The notes: generated by a model not told the origin, from the letters alone. 64,000 bases of DNA from Opitutaceae bacterium BACL24 MAG-120322-bin51 (GCA_905182465.1 CAJJBI010000004.1:64001-128000), one strand, 5' to 3'. Counted from the first letter of the stretch, positions 52,017 through 61,971 are shown. Translations and numbers: made by a program.

Positions 52017-52373
52017 TCAAACTGCGAAGTCTTTGAGGGTTTCCATGTCGACAAATTCCGACACCGAAGCGTGCGTTGCCTCGAGCTTGATCTTGGGCGC
52101 CACGCCAGCTTCGTGAGCCTCGATCCAGCGACCAAGGCAAATGCACCAAAAGTCGCCAGCTTTAAGCCCCGGGAACTTGTAATCTGGCATCGGCGTCATC
52201 AGGTCGTTCCCGCGTGATGCGCTGAATTCGAGAAAGGGCTCCGTCATTTGCGCGCATATAGAGTGCTGCCCCGCATCGTCACCACAAGTATCGCATTTGC
52301 CGTTGCGGTAAAAGCCTGTCATCGGATCGAAGCTACACTCGATCAATTCGGTTCCTAAAATGTTTCGCGCCAT
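52017..52373 (-). CDS. DUF2237 family protein
   Basis: 118 aa, intact. DUF2237 features: NILGTELIECSFDPMTGFYRNGKCDTCGDDAGQHSICAQMTEPFLEFS, and LKAGDFWCICLGRWIEAHEAGVAPKI. Cys pairs in CDTCGDDxGxHxxC suggest metal or redox relevance. Function is unknown. Family members are short cytosolic proteins of this size. It converges on recA. Confidence 0.9.
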   Translation of the reverse strand: MARNILGTELIECSFDPMTGFYRNGKCDTCGDDAGQHSICAQMTEPFLEFSASRGNDLMTPMPDYKFPGLKAGDFWCICLGRWIEAHEAGVAPKIKLEATHASVSEFVDMETLKDFAV

Positions 52374-52530
52374 AGTCTTCGTCCTATTTGTTGAAGCTTT
52401 GAATTAGCCGACCTGAATCAGAACGCAAGCGACTAAGTATTAACTCACCCCGACCCAGCTGTACTTTTATTCAACGATTCCATAAAAGATGGACAAATCC
52501 GGAGTCCGTCTACGAAACTAGATATTCATT

Positions 52531-53115
52531 ATGATTATTCGCCAAATACCGGAAAACTTTAAGCTCATCTATTCAAAAGAAGACATTGCCTACTCTGTCT
52601 ATAAAATGGCTGGTAAAATACGGCACTGGGTCAAAGACACCCACCGAAATGATGGGCAACAAGTGCTCGCCATCTGCATTCTACGAGGCGGCGTTTTCTT
52701 TTTCTCCGACCTGCTCAAAGAAATCCCTTATACCGTCGAGCCCTCATTTTGCAGAGCGATGAGCTATTCGTCCGAGAATAATACCCAAAGCAATGACTTC
52801 CGGCTCGTGGTCGAACCCGCGGAGATGAAAGGGCGCCACGTCTTGCTGATCGACGACATCTGCGATAGCGGCGTCACTTTGAAAAACTTACACGCCTACG
52901 CGCTCGAGAACGGGGCCACGATGGTCAAAACTGCTGTCCTGATTCATCGCAACCACGAGGCATCCGTTTACACACCTGATTACGTCGGCTTTGAATATAC
53001 CGGCTCCGAGTGGTTTGCTGGCTATGGTATGGAAGACAAAAACCATAATTCAAATTTCCCAGAGGTCTACATCATCAAAGGAGAGTCTAAGGAAGACCAC
53101 GAGAACATGTCGTAA
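52531..53115 (+). CDS. Hypoxanthine phosphoribosyltransferase-like protein, copy 1
   Basis: 194 aa. The PRPP-binding motif HVLLIDDICDSGVTL is complete, and ILRGGVFFFSDLLKEI and FRAMSYSSENNT-like residues (FCRAMSYSS) match the Hpt/Gpt group. It transfers ribose-5-phosphate from PRPP to a purine base, salvaging hypoxanthine or guanine in the cytoplasm. Another member with different sequence is at 56739-57320. The gene is monocistronic by position. The exact base preference is uncertain. Confidence 0.88.
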   Translation: MIIRQIPENFKLIYSKEDIAYSVYKMAGKIRHWVKDTHRNDGQQVLAICILRGGVFFFSDLLKEIPYTVEPSFCRAMSYSSENNTQSNDFRLVVEPAEMKGRHVLLIDDICDSGVTLKNLHAYALENGATMVKTAVLIHRNHEASVYTPDYVGFEYTGSEWFAGYGMEDKNHNSNFPEVYIIKGESKEDHENMS

Positions 53116-53242
53116 TAAAGTAGGCTGTAAAAGTTGCTCCGCTTACTACTCCAATACGATCAGCTTGAAGCTGAATATCTTCGATCTCCTGAGCGGAAGA
53201 GACTGCCCTCGATCGGGTAGAAGCGACTTACGAGCAAGCGCA

Positions 53243-55306
53243 CTACCTTTTCCGAGGCAACCCGCTCTTGTTGTAGACGGCTTTAGACTTTCGTTTTTTG
53301 AAAGGTTTGCTCTTGGCCGCGCCGCTTTCGCCGCCGCCGTGTTTACCGCTCTGCAGGGTTTCGATTTGGTCGCGAATGAGGGCGGCTTTTTCGAACTGTA
53401 GCTCGCGAGCGGCTTCAAGCATTTCTTCTTCCATCTCCGCGATGACTTCCGCCACGTCGCGGTCATCAGATTCGGCAAGCATGCAGGCATCTTCTTCGTT
53501 TCGATCGTAGCGTTTCCCGGGGGCTTGGAGACTCTCATCAATGCTCCGCTTCACGCCAACGGGAGTGATGCCGTGCTCCTTATTGTGGGCAAGCTGCCTC
53601 TCGCGACGGTAGCTGGTGGTGTCGAGTGTGGTTTGAATGGATTTGGTAACCACATCCGCATAGAGAATGACGCGTCCTTTCTCGTGCCGAGCGGCGCGAC
53701 CCGCGGTTTGTATCAGGCTGGTGGCGCTGCGGAGGAAGCCTTCTTTATCCGCATCGAGTATGGCTACGAGCGCGACTTCGGGAAGGTCGAGGCCTTCGCG
53801 CAGAAGGTTGACCCCGACGAGCACGTCGAAGTCGCCCTTGCGCAGACGACGGAGAATCTCCACGCGCTCGATAGCATCAATATCGGAGTGCAGATATTCA
53901 ACATTGAGTCCAGCCTCGCGCAGGTAGTCGCTAAGGTCTTCGGACATGCGCTTAGTCAGGGTGGTGGCGAGGGTACGCTCGTCCGCTTCAGAGGCTTTGC
54001 GGACTTCGCCAATAAAATCTTCAACCTGCCCATTGATCGGACGGATCTCCATCTCGGGGTCGACGAGGCCAGTCGGGCGAATGACTTGCTCGGCAATCAC
54101 TTTGGATACATCAAATTCGTGCTGTGCGGGTGTCGCGGAAACGTAAATTGTTTGCCCAGTAATTTGCTTAAACTCTTCTTCTTTTTGCGGACGGTTATCC
54201 ATGGCCGAGGGCAAGCGGAAGCCGAAGTCGACGAGGCGCTCTTTGCGCGCGCGGTCGCCGTTATACATGGCGCGAACTTGTGGAAGTGTGACGTGACTCT
54301 CGTCGACAAAAAGAAGGGAATCCTTAGGAAAGAAATCGATCAAACAGAAAGGGCGTGCGCCGGGCTTACGCCCCGAAAAGTAACGGGAGTAGTTTTCGAT
54401 GCCGGTGCAAAAGCCCATCTCTTGGAGTAGCTCTATATCATACTCCGTACGCATGCGTATGCGTTGCGCTTCGAGCAACATGTTCTGCGACTCGAAATAG
54501 GCGATACGCTCATCGAGTTCTTTTCGAATGCCTCCTATTGCACTGTCGATCTTATCCTTGGGTGTCACGTATTGAGTGGCTGGATATAAATCAAACATCT
54601 CCAGCGCCTCGCCCGTCTCACCAGTTACGGGATCTAGCTCTCGGATGCTTTCCAATTCGTCGCCCCAGAACTCGACGCGAATGGCGGACTCCATGTAGGC
54701 AGGATAAATATCAACCACATCACCGCGCACGCGGAAGGTGCCACGCTTGAAATCGATGTCGTTACGGTTGTAGAGAATCGTAACGAGATTTTCCAGAAAG
54801 TCGTCGCGTGACAGTTCGAGACCGGCACGGAGGGGTATCATCATGGCCTTAAAGTCTTCGGGCGAACCGGCACCATAGATGCAGGACACGCTTGCGATGA
54901 CGATGACGTCGTTTCGACTAATCAATGAAGACGAGGCAGAGATGCGAAGTCGCTCGATCTCTTCGTTGATGGAAGAGTCTTTTTCGATATAAGTATCGGT
55001 CTGCGGGATGTACGCCTCAGGCTGATAGTAATCGTAATAACTAACAAAGTATTCGACCGCGTTGTCGGGGAAGAAGGCTTTAAACTCGGAGTAAAGCTGG
55101 GCAGCCAGCGTCTTATTATGGGAGATGATGAGCGCAGGGCGCTGCAGCTCCTGAATGACGTTGGCCATCGAAAATGTTTTACCCGAACCAGTGACGCCTA
55201 GCAGCGTCTGGCAGCGATTACCCGCACGGATAGACTCGACGAGCTGCCGAATTGCTTCCGGTTGGTCGCCCTGCGGCGTGTAGTCGCTTTTTATTTTGAA
55301 ATCCAC
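53243..55306 (-). CDS. uvrB: Excinuclease ABC subunit B (UvrB)
   Basis: 687 aa. Walker A LLGVTGSGKTFSMANV at about residue 38, the beta-hairpin YYDYYQPEAYIPQTDTYIEKD that inserts into DNA, helicase motif DESHVTLPQ, motif VI region QTAGRAARHEKGRVILYAD, and the C-terminal UVR domain (EMLEAARELQFEKAALIRDQIETL) that contacts UvrC. It ends in a basic tail (KPFKKRKSKAVYNKSGLPRKR). UvrB verifies damage in nucleotide-excision repair with UvrA and UvrC, which are not in the window. Convergent with hpt copy 1, about 130 bases apart. Confidence 0.97.
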   Translation of the reverse strand: MDFKIKSDYTPQGDQPEAIRQLVESIRAGNRCQTLLGVTGSGKTFSMANVIQELQRPALIISHNKTLAAQLYSEFKAFFPDNAVEYFVSYYDYYQPEAYIPQTDTYIEKDSSINEEIERLRISASSSLISRNDVIVIASVSCIYGAGSPEDFKAMMIPLRAGLELSRDDFLENLVTILYNRNDIDFKRGTFRVRGDVVDIYPAYMESAIRVEFWGDELESIRELDPVTGETGEALEMFDLYPATQYVTPKDKIDSAIGGIRKELDERIAYFESQNMLLEAQRIRMRTEYDIELLQEMGFCTGIENYSRYFSGRKPGARPFCLIDFFPKDSLLFVDESHVTLPQVRAMYNGDRARKERLVDFGFRLPSAMDNRPQKEEEFKQITGQTIYVSATPAQHEFDVSKVIAEQVIRPTGLVDPEMEIRPINGQVEDFIGEVRKASEADERTLATTLTKRMSEDLSDYLREAGLNVEYLHSDIDAIERVEILRRLRKGDFDVLVGVNLLREGLDLPEVALVAILDADKEGFLRSATSLIQTAGRAARHEKGRVILYADVVTKSIQTTLDTTSYRRERQLAHNKEHGITPVGVKRSIDESLQAPGKRYDRNEEDACMLAESDDRDVAEVIAEMEEEMLEAARELQFEKAALIRDQIETLQSGKHGGGESGAAKSKPFKKRKSKAVYNKSGLPRKR

Positions 55307-55567
55307 AATGCCAGAGAAGGCTTAGTTCCGGTCAAGCGCAAGACGATGCATCGAAAAATATGGGAGAGGCGTTCTCGTATGGCCGCCCAAAACCCAAGAG
55401 TTTTAGATTGGACATCTTTGACGGGCACGCAAAGCAAAACCCAAAAATCTATGTGCAATAAGAAGGTTGAAAAACAATCGGCATCCGATTTAACTAGTCA
55501 TTCGCTAAGTTGCTTCATTTGGAGCGCTTGCTTAAATCGAAAGATAGATAACTCAAATTAATTAAAA

Positions 55568-56599
55568 ATGCCAGTAGCCACACCAACACAATACGAAGCG
55601 ATGCTCGACGCCGCCCAAAAGGGCAACTACGCCTATCCGGCCGTCAATGTGACTTCGATCACTACAATTAATGCCGCGCTCAAGGCTTTTGCCGACTCGA
55701 AATCTGACGGCATCATCCAAGTTTCCACTGGGGGCGGCCAGTTCGCATCTGGCCTGAACGTCAATGACGCAGCCTTTGGAGCCATCGTACTTGCAGAGGC
55801 GACGCACATTCTCGCAGAAAAGCATGATGTGCTCGTCGCTCTCCACACAGACCACTGCCACCCAGAAAAGGTCGACGGCTTTCTCAAACCACTCCTTGAG
55901 GCATCGCGCAAACGTATCGCCGAAGGCAAGGGTCCTCTCTTCCAATCACACATGTTCGACGGCTCTGTTGTCGAACTTGATGAGAACTTAAAGATCTCTA
56001 AAGAATTACTCAAAGAGTGCGCTGAGCTCGACATCATCCTCGAAGTCGAAGCTGGCTGCGTAGGTGGCGAAGAAGACGGCCACGATACCTCCGGCCTTCC
56101 CATCGAAAAGCTCTACACAACGCCTGAAGATATGGTCGAAGTATATGAAGCCCTTCAGCCTATCGGCCGCTTCATCTTCGCAGCGACTTTCGGTAACGTG
56201 CATGGTGCTTACAAGCCCGGCTCGGTTAAGCTCCAGCCCAAGATTCTTCGCGACGGACAGAAGGCTGTCACTGATAAGCACGGTTCAGATGCCTTTATGG
56301 ATCTTGTATTCCACGGTGGTTCTGGCTCCGAGCTTAGCGATATTCGCGAGACACTTGAGTATGGTGTCGTCAAGATGAACATCGATACGGATACACAATA
56401 TGCGTTCACTCGCCCGGTCGTCACTCACATCTGCGAGAACATCGAGGGCGTGCTCAAGATCGATGGCGAAGTCGGCAACAAGAAGGTTTATGATCCTCGC
56501 GGTTACCTCAAAAAGGCCGAGAAGAACATGGCAGATCGCTTGATCCAAGCAGCCGAAGATCTCTGCTCTACGGGTAAGACAATCTGCGGCACTGTCTAG
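55568..56599 (+). CDS. fba: Class II fructose-bisphosphate aldolase
   Basis: 343 aa. Zinc-binding and active-site segments: LHTDHCHPEKVDGFLKPLLE, EVEAGCVGGEEDGHD, FGNVHGAYKPGSVKL and FHGGSGSELSDIRETLEYGVVKMNIDTDTQYAFT. The enzyme cleaves fructose-1,6-bisphosphate into dihydroxyacetone phosphate and glyceraldehyde-3-phosphate in glycolysis and gluconeogenesis. It is the eukaryotic/E. coli-like type of about 340-360 aa. An intrinsic terminator follows 22 bases after the stop, so it is transcribed alone. Confidence 0.96.
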   Translation: MPVATPTQYEAMLDAAQKGNYAYPAVNVTSITTINAALKAFADSKSDGIIQVSTGGGQFASGLNVNDAAFGAIVLAEATHILAEKHDVLVALHTDHCHPEKVDGFLKPLLEASRKRIAEGKGPLFQSHMFDGSVVELDENLKISKELLKECAELDIILEVEAGCVGGEEDGHDTSGLPIEKLYTTPEDMVEVYEALQPIGRFIFAATFGNVHGAYKPGSVKLQPKILRDGQKAVTDKHGSDAFMDLVFHGGSGSELSDIRETLEYGVVKMNIDTDTQYAFTRPVVTHICENIEGVLKIDGEVGNKKVYDPRGYLKKAEKNMADRLIQAAEDLCSTGKTICGTV

Positions 56600-56621
56600 A
56601 GCGCAGCCGTTTGAATTTTCA

Positions 56622-56655
56622 AAGCCGGATACGTATGTGCGTATCCGGCTTTTTC
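56622..56655 (+). terminator. Rho-independent terminator after fba
   Basis: AGCCGGATACG (56623-56633) pairs with CGTATCCGGCT (56640-56650) around a 6-base loop, followed by TTTTT on the plus strand. The stem is GC-rich and perfect. Confidence 0.88.
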
Positions 56656-56738
56656 GTTTCTATTACTAGATTTGTTCTCACCTTGGAGGAAGCTTGCAGT
56701 AGCGGCTTGAAATTTGCTACTAATTCAGTAGACCACTT

Positions 56739-57320
56739 TTGATGCAACACGACGACCCTGCCTACAACCCGCTCGAAGATATTGACCAAATTATCGTCGA
56801 TGAGGCTTCGATTCAAGCGCGCTTGATTGAACTAGGCAAGGAAATCAACGAAGCCTACGAGGAGCGCGATGTCGCGGTAATTGCAATTATCAACGGAGCC
56901 ATCATCTTCGTGGCTGACCTCATCCGTCAGCTCAACATCTCAATGAAACTCGACTGCATACGTATCGCTAACTATCGTGATGATGATAAGTCGATGCAGA
57001 AGCCAGAGATCATTGATAAGATCCGCCTCGACTTGAAAGGCCTCGATGTGCTCATCATCGACGACATCCTCGACTCGGGTAGGACTCTTTCGCACGTCAC
57101 TGAAATCTTCAAAGCAATGCAGCCAGCCTCACTAAAGACCTGCGTGCTACTCGATAAAAAGACCACCCGCAGTGTCGACTTCGAGGCTGACTTTGTAGGC
57201 TTCCGTATCCCTGACGAATTCGTAGTCGGATACGGCCTCGACTTCGCCGAGCGCTACCGCCAACTGCCATGTATTGGCGTGCTTCGTCCCGAACTTCAAA
57301 ATCCACCCGAGTGGTCCTAG
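56739..57320 (+). CDS. hpt: Hypoxanthine phosphoribosyltransferase, copy 2
   Basis: 193 aa. [16 protein letters not shown] is the substrate-binding loop, [18 protein letters not shown] the PRPP motif, and [50 protein letters not shown] is the conserved C-terminal stretch of bacterial Hpt. This is the more canonical of the two copies. The BadF-type kinase follows with its probable GTG start 2 bases past this stop, so the two are likely co-transcribed. Confidence 0.93.
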   Translation: MMQHDDPAYNPLEDIDQIIVDEASIQARLIELGKEINEAYEERDVAVIAIINGAIIFVADLIRQLNISMKLDCIRIANYRDDDKSMQKPEIIDKIRLDLKGLDVLIIDDILDSGRTLSHVTEIFKAMQPASLKTCVLLDKKTTRSVDFEADFVGFRIPDEFVVGYGLDFAERYRQLPCIGVLRPELQNPPEWS

Positions 57321-57321
57321 C

Positions 57322-58278
57322 GTGTACGCTCTAGGCATTGACGGCGGAGGCAGCCGTACTCGAGCACTCCTCTGCGATACCCATGGACAAATCATCGGCC
57401 AAGGCCTCAGCGGGGGAACAAATCCAAGAACCTCTTCCGCCGGAGAATTAAAGGCACATCTGCAGGAGGCGATCGAGCAAGCCACTCGATCCATCGATTG
57501 CTCAAAAATCCTTGCCGCACACTTCGGTATTGCTGGGGCGGGAGACGCCAGGACAAGGGCTAAGGTCCAAGCGATTACCAAGGAACTTCTCAGCGAGCAA
57601 ACCACCCGCACGATCGGACATGACCTGGAAATCGCCCTAGCTGGTGGACTTGGAAGCAACGCAGGCATTGTTCTGGTCGCGGGAACAGGCTCCGCCTGCT
57701 ACGGACGGACCTGCGATGGCCGCAGCGCAAAGTGCGGTGACTGGGGTGATCTAGTAGACGACGTGGGTAGCGGGAGCTGGATCGGCTTGCGCGCGCTACA
57801 AGTATGTGTCCGCCAAACTGATGGCCGACTTCCCGAGAGTCCCCTTAAACAAGCGGTGATGGATTTTTTAAAGATTGAGCACATGGGTGCCTTCAAGACG
57901 CGCATCCACGATTCAGGCCTGTCGCGGAGCGGGCGCGCTCAACTCGCTCCGATCATCCTCGATTTGGCCAGCAAGGGCGACGAGGTTTCGCTTGCGATCG
58001 TGGCCGAAGGTGTGGACGCCCTTTCTAGCTGCGTATTTATTACGAGCCGCCAATTAGGCATCAAGTCGCCTACCGTTTTGTTGGCAGGTGGCCTTCTCCA
58101 GCACACTTATTTTTCTAACTCGCTGGAAGCAGCACTGAATGCTCGCATCCCAAATGCAATTATAACTCAGCCGATTTTAAGCCCTACGGCAGGTGCTGTA
58201 TTAATGGCACTGAAAGCTGCGAACTGCGAAATAAGTGAGGCCTCTATCGAGAAGCTCAAAGAGGCCTCATATTCTTAA
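57322..58278 (+). CDS. BadF/BadG/BcrA-type ATPase, N-acetylglucosamine-kinase-like
   Basis: 318 aa from GTG 57322 (VYALGIDGGGSRTRALLCD). The alternative ATG at 57274 would add 16 residues read from the end of the hpt gene and is not like the family. Features: phosphate-1 IDGGGSRTRALL, phosphate-2 VLVAGTGSACYGR, and the C-terminal adenosine-type LLAGGLLQHTYFSN. Family members phosphorylate N-acetylglucosamine or are activators of dehydratases. The short ASKHA-fold single-domain form favours a sugar kinase. Neighbouring genes do not decide it. Confidence 0.85.
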   Translation: MYALGIDGGGSRTRALLCDTHGQIIGQGLSGGTNPRTSSAGELKAHLQEAIEQATRSIDCSKILAAHFGIAGAGDARTRAKVQAITKELLSEQTTRTIGHDLEIALAGGLGSNAGIVLVAGTGSACYGRTCDGRSAKCGDWGDLVDDVGSGSWIGLRALQVCVRQTDGRLPESPLKQAVMDFLKIEHMGAFKTRIHDSGLSRSGRAQLAPIILDLASKGDEVSLAIVAEGVDALSSCVFITSRQLGIKSPTVLLAGGLLQHTYFSNSLEAALNARIPNAIITQPILSPTAGAVLMALKAANCEISEASIEKLKEASYS

Positions 58279-58338
58279 AACTAAAGCTTTATATGCGATG
58301 CCTAGCCCGCCATACTTGAAAGACTTTTGCTGACTACG

Positions 58339-58983
58339 ATGAAGACTGTTGCCATAATTGAAGATCAAACCGCTATCCGAGAGATGGTTAGCCAGGCAGT
58401 GATTGATAGAGATAACTTTGATGTTATCATCGAGAGTGGAGATGGTCAGACGGGCTGCGAGGCCTGTCTCGAACAAAAGCCGGATTTTGTAATCCTAGAT
58501 GTCATGTTGCCCAATCTCAACGGCACCGAGATCTTACGAGTTTTCCGCGAAAAGCTACCAAATACGCAGATTTTAATCTTCTCCGGCTACCAAAGCCCAA
58601 GCCTTGTGCGCGAGCTTCTGCAATCAGGTGCGCACGGGTTTGTAGAAAAATCCGCACCGCTCTCCGAGCTACGGAAGGGAATCGAGATCGTGGCTAGCGG
58701 CGGCAGTTACTTCGGGCCCGAGGTCGCACTGCTATTGCGTGAGGCCATGGCCAACCCTAAGTCGAACGACTCAGGCGTCAATATTTTGACTAAGCGAGAA
58801 CGTGAAATCCTCCAGTTGATCGCCGAAAGTCATAGTACGCGGGAAATCGCCACAAGGCTCGAAATCAGCGTCAAAACCGCCGAGAACCATCGCACAAACC
58901 TGATGCGTAAGCTCGACCTGCACAATGTGGCCAGCCTGACACGCTATGCGATTAACAATGGCTTGATCTCGATGGGCTCGTAA
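58339..58983 (+). CDS. Two-component response regulator, NarL/LuxR type
   Basis: 214 aa from ATG 58339. The receiver domain shows EDQTAIRE (acidic pocket), phospho-acceptor Asp in [13 protein letters not shown], Ser/Thr in LIFSGYQS and Lys in GFVEKSAP. A LuxR-type helix-turn-helix follows at [43 protein letters not shown]. No cognate histidine kinase is near. Target genes are unknown. Confidence 0.93.
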   Translation: MKTVAIIEDQTAIREMVSQAVIDRDNFDVIIESGDGQTGCEACLEQKPDFVILDVMLPNLNGTEILRVFREKLPNTQILIFSGYQSPSLVRELLQSGAHGFVEKSAPLSELRKGIEIVASGGSYFGPEVALLLREAMANPKSNDSGVNILTKREREILQLIAESHSTREIATRLEISVKTAENHRTNLMRKLDLHNVASLTRYAINNGLISMGS

Positions 58984-59013
58984 GAGCCTAGTCCTCGCAG
59001 GCCAACCTGATTG

Positions 59014-59841
59014 TTAAATCTTACGCGATATTACCTCTCGCAGCCGATCTTCTAAGATCTCAAGCAACATGGGGTGCTCCCCCAAGAGGGGCGTATTTTG
59101 AATCTGCTCAAAAGTGCCTTCTGCGATCAAGCCCTCGCAGATTTCGGCCACATCACCTCCCTCCCCCGCGTGGCGACCAGGGAGTAGAAAAAACATCGCG
59201 AGAATTAGACGCCCACCCGCGAAATCTTCGACCGAACCGAGCCTTTCTAGCAGCGGATCATTAAACGCGTAGGCTCCACCTTCTCGCCGCTCCATCGAGC
59301 AAGGCAGCACTAAGGGCAGATCTAGTTCGCTTGATAGTTGCCGCGCCACCGCGTTTCGCACACGGTTAACTTCGATGATTGGCGTTCCGTGATCGACCAG
59401 TGCCACCTTCATACTTGGTGAAGGCCGCAAAGCGCGAATTTGATCTGCTAGCATCTGCGCAAGACGAGGGTCCGGTGCGTCGAAGTCCTCACCAGCAAGA
59501 ACAGACGCAATCCGGACCTTCAGTTCGGGATACTCGCCTGACAATTCATCGACGACTTCTGGCAGGTAATCGGCAATGGCTAGGCTAGGCCCGAGGAATA
59601 GTGGCAGGCAGACAAACTCGTGGTGTCCCGCCGCTAAGCATTCTCGAAGACGACGTTTCACGATAGTCGCAGGAACGCCGTTTAGTTTATCCGCAGCGAT
59701 CTTATGCGAATGCAGTAGACTCACTGCCTCAACTCGCAACCCCGTGCGTCCAGCTAAGCCTTCAGCTAAACAACGCAAGCCGATTGTGGCTTGCGGGCGG
59801 AGCGAGCCGTTATCAACCAGAAATACGATGGGCGTGGTCAT
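59014..59841 (-). CDS. CbiX-type sirohydrochlorin chelatase-like protein
   Basis: 275 aa from ATG 59841 (MTTPIVFLVDNGSLRPQ), 4 codons inside the longest frame. Two related halves: LVDNGSLRPQATIGLRCLAEGLA with VCLPLFLGPSLAI, and VALVDHGTPIIEVNRVRNAVARQL with LAMFFLLPGRHAGEGGDV. This arrangement is that of the two-domain CbiX group, whose His residues bind and insert a metal into sirohydrochlorin. The first half has Asn-Gly where the active His-Gly is expected, so perhaps only the second half is active. No cobalamin or siroheme genes are adjacent. Confidence 0.75.
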   Translation of the reverse strand: MTTPIVFLVDNGSLRPQATIGLRCLAEGLAGRTGLRVEAVSLLHSHKIAADKLNGVPATIVKRRLRECLAAGHHEFVCLPLFLGPSLAIADYLPEVVDELSGEYPELKVRIASVLAGEDFDAPDPRLAQMLADQIRALRPSPSMKVALVDHGTPIIEVNRVRNAVARQLSSELDLPLVLPCSMERREGGAYAFNDPLLERLGSVEDFAGGRLILAMFFLLPGRHAGEGGDVAEICEGLIAEGTFEQIQNTPLLGEHPMLLEILEDRLREVISRKI

Positions 59842-59928
59842 AGAAAAATGCAACTGGGGATGAAAATCTATTCATAGGGATAGGAAAATGTTTGCGAGAT
59901 ACAAATCAAACTGCCACATACTATTATT

Positions 59929-60497
59929 ATGATTAATACTGTCCGCATCCTCCTAGCCCTAATTTTAGCAGTTTTCGCCCTTAGCGGTTGCAGTAACAAG
60001 CAAGCGCCATCGCAATACAGTAACGGAGTTGGTAGCCTTGGTGATATGGGTTTCATCCCAGACGGTGACCCTTTCGATGGGAGCCTAACGACACTGGTCT
60101 CCAAGCGCGCGATGAAGGCGATGATATCGGCAACGATAAATACGGCGACTTCACGATGGTTGGGGGCGTGCTGCCTTCTATTTACTTCGGCTTTGACTCC
60201 TCCTCTGTCGGCGCTTCAGAGCGATCAAAGCTTCAGCAAGCAGCCGAGTATCTCGAGCAGAACTCGGAACACCACCTTCTAGTTGAAGGTCACTGCGACT
60301 GGCACGGCACCAGCGAGTATAACCTTGTATTGGGTGATCGCCGCGCAAACAGCATTGGGGACTACCTTGACACACTAGGGATCACGCCAGAGCGCATAGA
60401 GAAGCTCTCCAAGGGCAGCCTTGAAGCAACTAGTGGTTTATCCAGAGAGCTGTCTTCGCAAAATCGCCGTGCAGATCTCATTGTGCTAAAGAAGTAA
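59929..60497 (+). CDS. Pal/OmpA-family peptidoglycan-associated lipoprotein (one frameshift)
   Basis: The first frame gives [21 protein letters not shown], a lipoprotein signal with the lipobox ALSGC. It breaks within a GCGCGCG run near 60108. The second frame continues [39 protein letters not shown] and the OmpA-like peptidoglycan-binding core [34 protein letters not shown], ending at 60497. About 188 aa when joined. It anchors the outer membrane to peptidoglycan, often together with Tol proteins. The run of GC dinucleotides makes a sequencing or slippage indel plausible. Confidence 0.88.
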
Positions 60498-60503
60498 GGT
60501 AGT

Positions 60504-60536
60504 TCTAAGTCTCAGCACCAAGTGCCATGACTTAGA
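60504..60536. terminator. Nested hairpin between convergent pal and SDR genes
   Basis: TCTAAGTC (60504-60511) pairs with GACTTAGA (60529-60536), and an inner GCAC/GTGC stem (60515-60518 with 60522-60525) closes a 3-base CAA loop. The structure is symmetric, lies just past the pal stop, and its right edge overlaps the stop codon of the SDR gene. A bidirectional terminator is likely. No T-run is present. Confidence 0.6.
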
Positions 60537-61971
60537 GCTTACTTTGTCCCGACTTCCGCTCTAGATGTCTGCCAAAAGCACGCATCACTCCTAAATGGAT
60601 GCGCGCCTGCGTATTCGCGTAGATCCACCAAGGGAGAGTCGGTGCGAAACCATGGATGGAGGCGATCAAACAAGCCTGCTCGGGAAACAAGCGAAACTCT
60701 AATCGCCCGGGCGGATCGACATCGCGCGAAAGTTTACCCCCTGATATGTAAAACGCGCAGCGCCGCTCACTCCCTTGCGAGTAGGGTGAAGGTGTGAGTT
60801 CTAGAAGGACGATCCCACCAAGGGTGGCTAAACGCACAACGCCGTCAGAATCCTTAGTGGCGTCGATCAGTCCACGGAAACGGCGACTGAGGTATTCGCC
60901 ATATTCCGTGGCTATCTTTTGTGCGCTACAATTGGCAGGCAGCGGCATGCGCTGTACCGAACGCACTCGGCGCGCTTGTTTAATAAACTTACGATCCGAC
61001 GCTTGGGTCGCACTGCGCGGATTTGGCTTTGGCATCCCTTCGCCATCTACGCTTTTGCGAAAAGAGGCCTCAAAACTAACAAATTTATTTTTTAGTCGCG
61101 CGCTCAGGACGCTAGGCTGCGCTACGAGGTCGTGTTGCAGACTTTCTAGCAATGGCCCCGCAAGGGCAGGCGGCACGCCGCCGAACACGGAGACCCAGTG
61201 CTTTGAGAGTCCAAACCAATTATAAGGAAAATTAAAGAAGCGAGCGCGCTTGCCAAGTAGGTCGGCGGTTTGACTGATCATCTCGCGATAGGTCATGGCG
61301 CAATGTCCGACCAGATCGTAAGTCTCCCCCGCCAGTTCAGCCTCTTGCAAGCAAAGCCTGAAAGCTTGGCAGACATTCTCGATATCTATTGATTGAGTCT
61401 TGGAGCGCCCCCAAGCCGGCATTAGCATGACAGGGAGTCTGCGAACCAAGTTAATCAGCAATGAGAACGAGGAACCACCCGGACCAAAAATCAAGCCCGC
61501 GCGCAATACAGTGACTTTGACCGAACGAGAACGCAGAACGTTTTCCACTTCAAGTCGACTGCGGAGATGCGGCGACAGAGGCTCACCCGTTTTTGGGATA
61601 AGCCCGCTCAAGTAAACGACGTGCTTAAGCCCTGCCGCCTCGGCAGCCCGAATGAAATTATCCGCGAGTAATAAGTCGGTATCTTCAAAGCTACCCTGCA
61701 CGAGTCGACTGGAAGGTGCCATTGAGTGCACAAGGTAAATACCGCAATCACAGCCAACCAATGCTTTGGTGACTTTTGGGAGCGAATAAAGGTCACACTC
61801 ACGCCACTCCGTACTGGTCGCATCGGGGCTTTGTTCGGCCACGGAGGCGCTGCGTGTGAGTGCGCGAAACCGATAATCGCCTTTAAGGAAATCACGCAAA
61901 TGAGAACCGACAAAGCCACTAGCTCCTGCGACGGCGATTAGTGGCTTGTGAGGCTCAGTTACAGGATCCAT
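60532..61971 (-). CDS. NAD(P)-binding epimerase/SDR protein with C-terminal DUF2867-like domain
   Basis: 479 aa. N-terminal Rossmann motif VAGASGFVGSHLRDFL (G-x-x-G-x-x-G). YLSGLIPKTGEPLSPHLRSRLEVENVL is the active-site region of complex-I NDUFA9-like SDRs. The C-terminal 150 residues (AQKIATEYGEYLSRRFRGLIDATKDSDG, GGIVLLELTPSPYSQG, GRLEFRLFPEQACLIASIHGFAPTLPWWIYANTQARIHLGVMRAFGRHLER) match DUF2867. Proteins of this fused design are common in bacteria but their substrate is unknown. Confidence 0.85.
   Translation of the reverse strand: MDPVTEPHKPLIAVAGASGFVGSHLRDFLKGDYRFRALTRSASVAEQSPDATSTEWRECDLYSLPKVTKALVGCDCGIYLVHSMAPSSRLVQGSFEDTDLLLADNFIRAAEAAGLKHVVYLSGLIPKTGEPLSPHLRSRLEVENVLRSRSVKVTVLRAGLIFGPGGSSFSLLINLVRRLPVMLMPAWGRSKTQSIDIENVCQAFRLCLQEAELAGETYDLVGHCAMTYREMISQTADLLGKRARFFNFPYNWFGLSKHWVSVFGGVPPALAGPLLESLQHDLVAQPSVLSARLKNKFVSFEASFRKSVDGEGMPKPNPRSATQASDRKFIKQARRVRSVQRMPLPANCSAQKIATEYGEYLSRRFRGLIDATKDSDGVVRLATLGGIVLLELTPSPYSQGSERRCAFYISGGKLSRDVDPPGRLEFRLFPEQACLIASIHGFAPTLPWWIYANTQARIHLGVMRAFGRHLERKSGQSKL

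Noticed and set aside
53525-54430. Long plus-strand frame (301 aa) opposite uvrB
   Set aside because: It lies entirely opposite the well-supported uvrB gene and shows no recognisable motif. High codon bias of uvrB explains the open frame.
55262-55561. Plus-strand frame of 99 aa between uvrB and fba
   Set aside because: It starts inside uvrB and has no family features. The bases before fba look like ordinary intergenic DNA.
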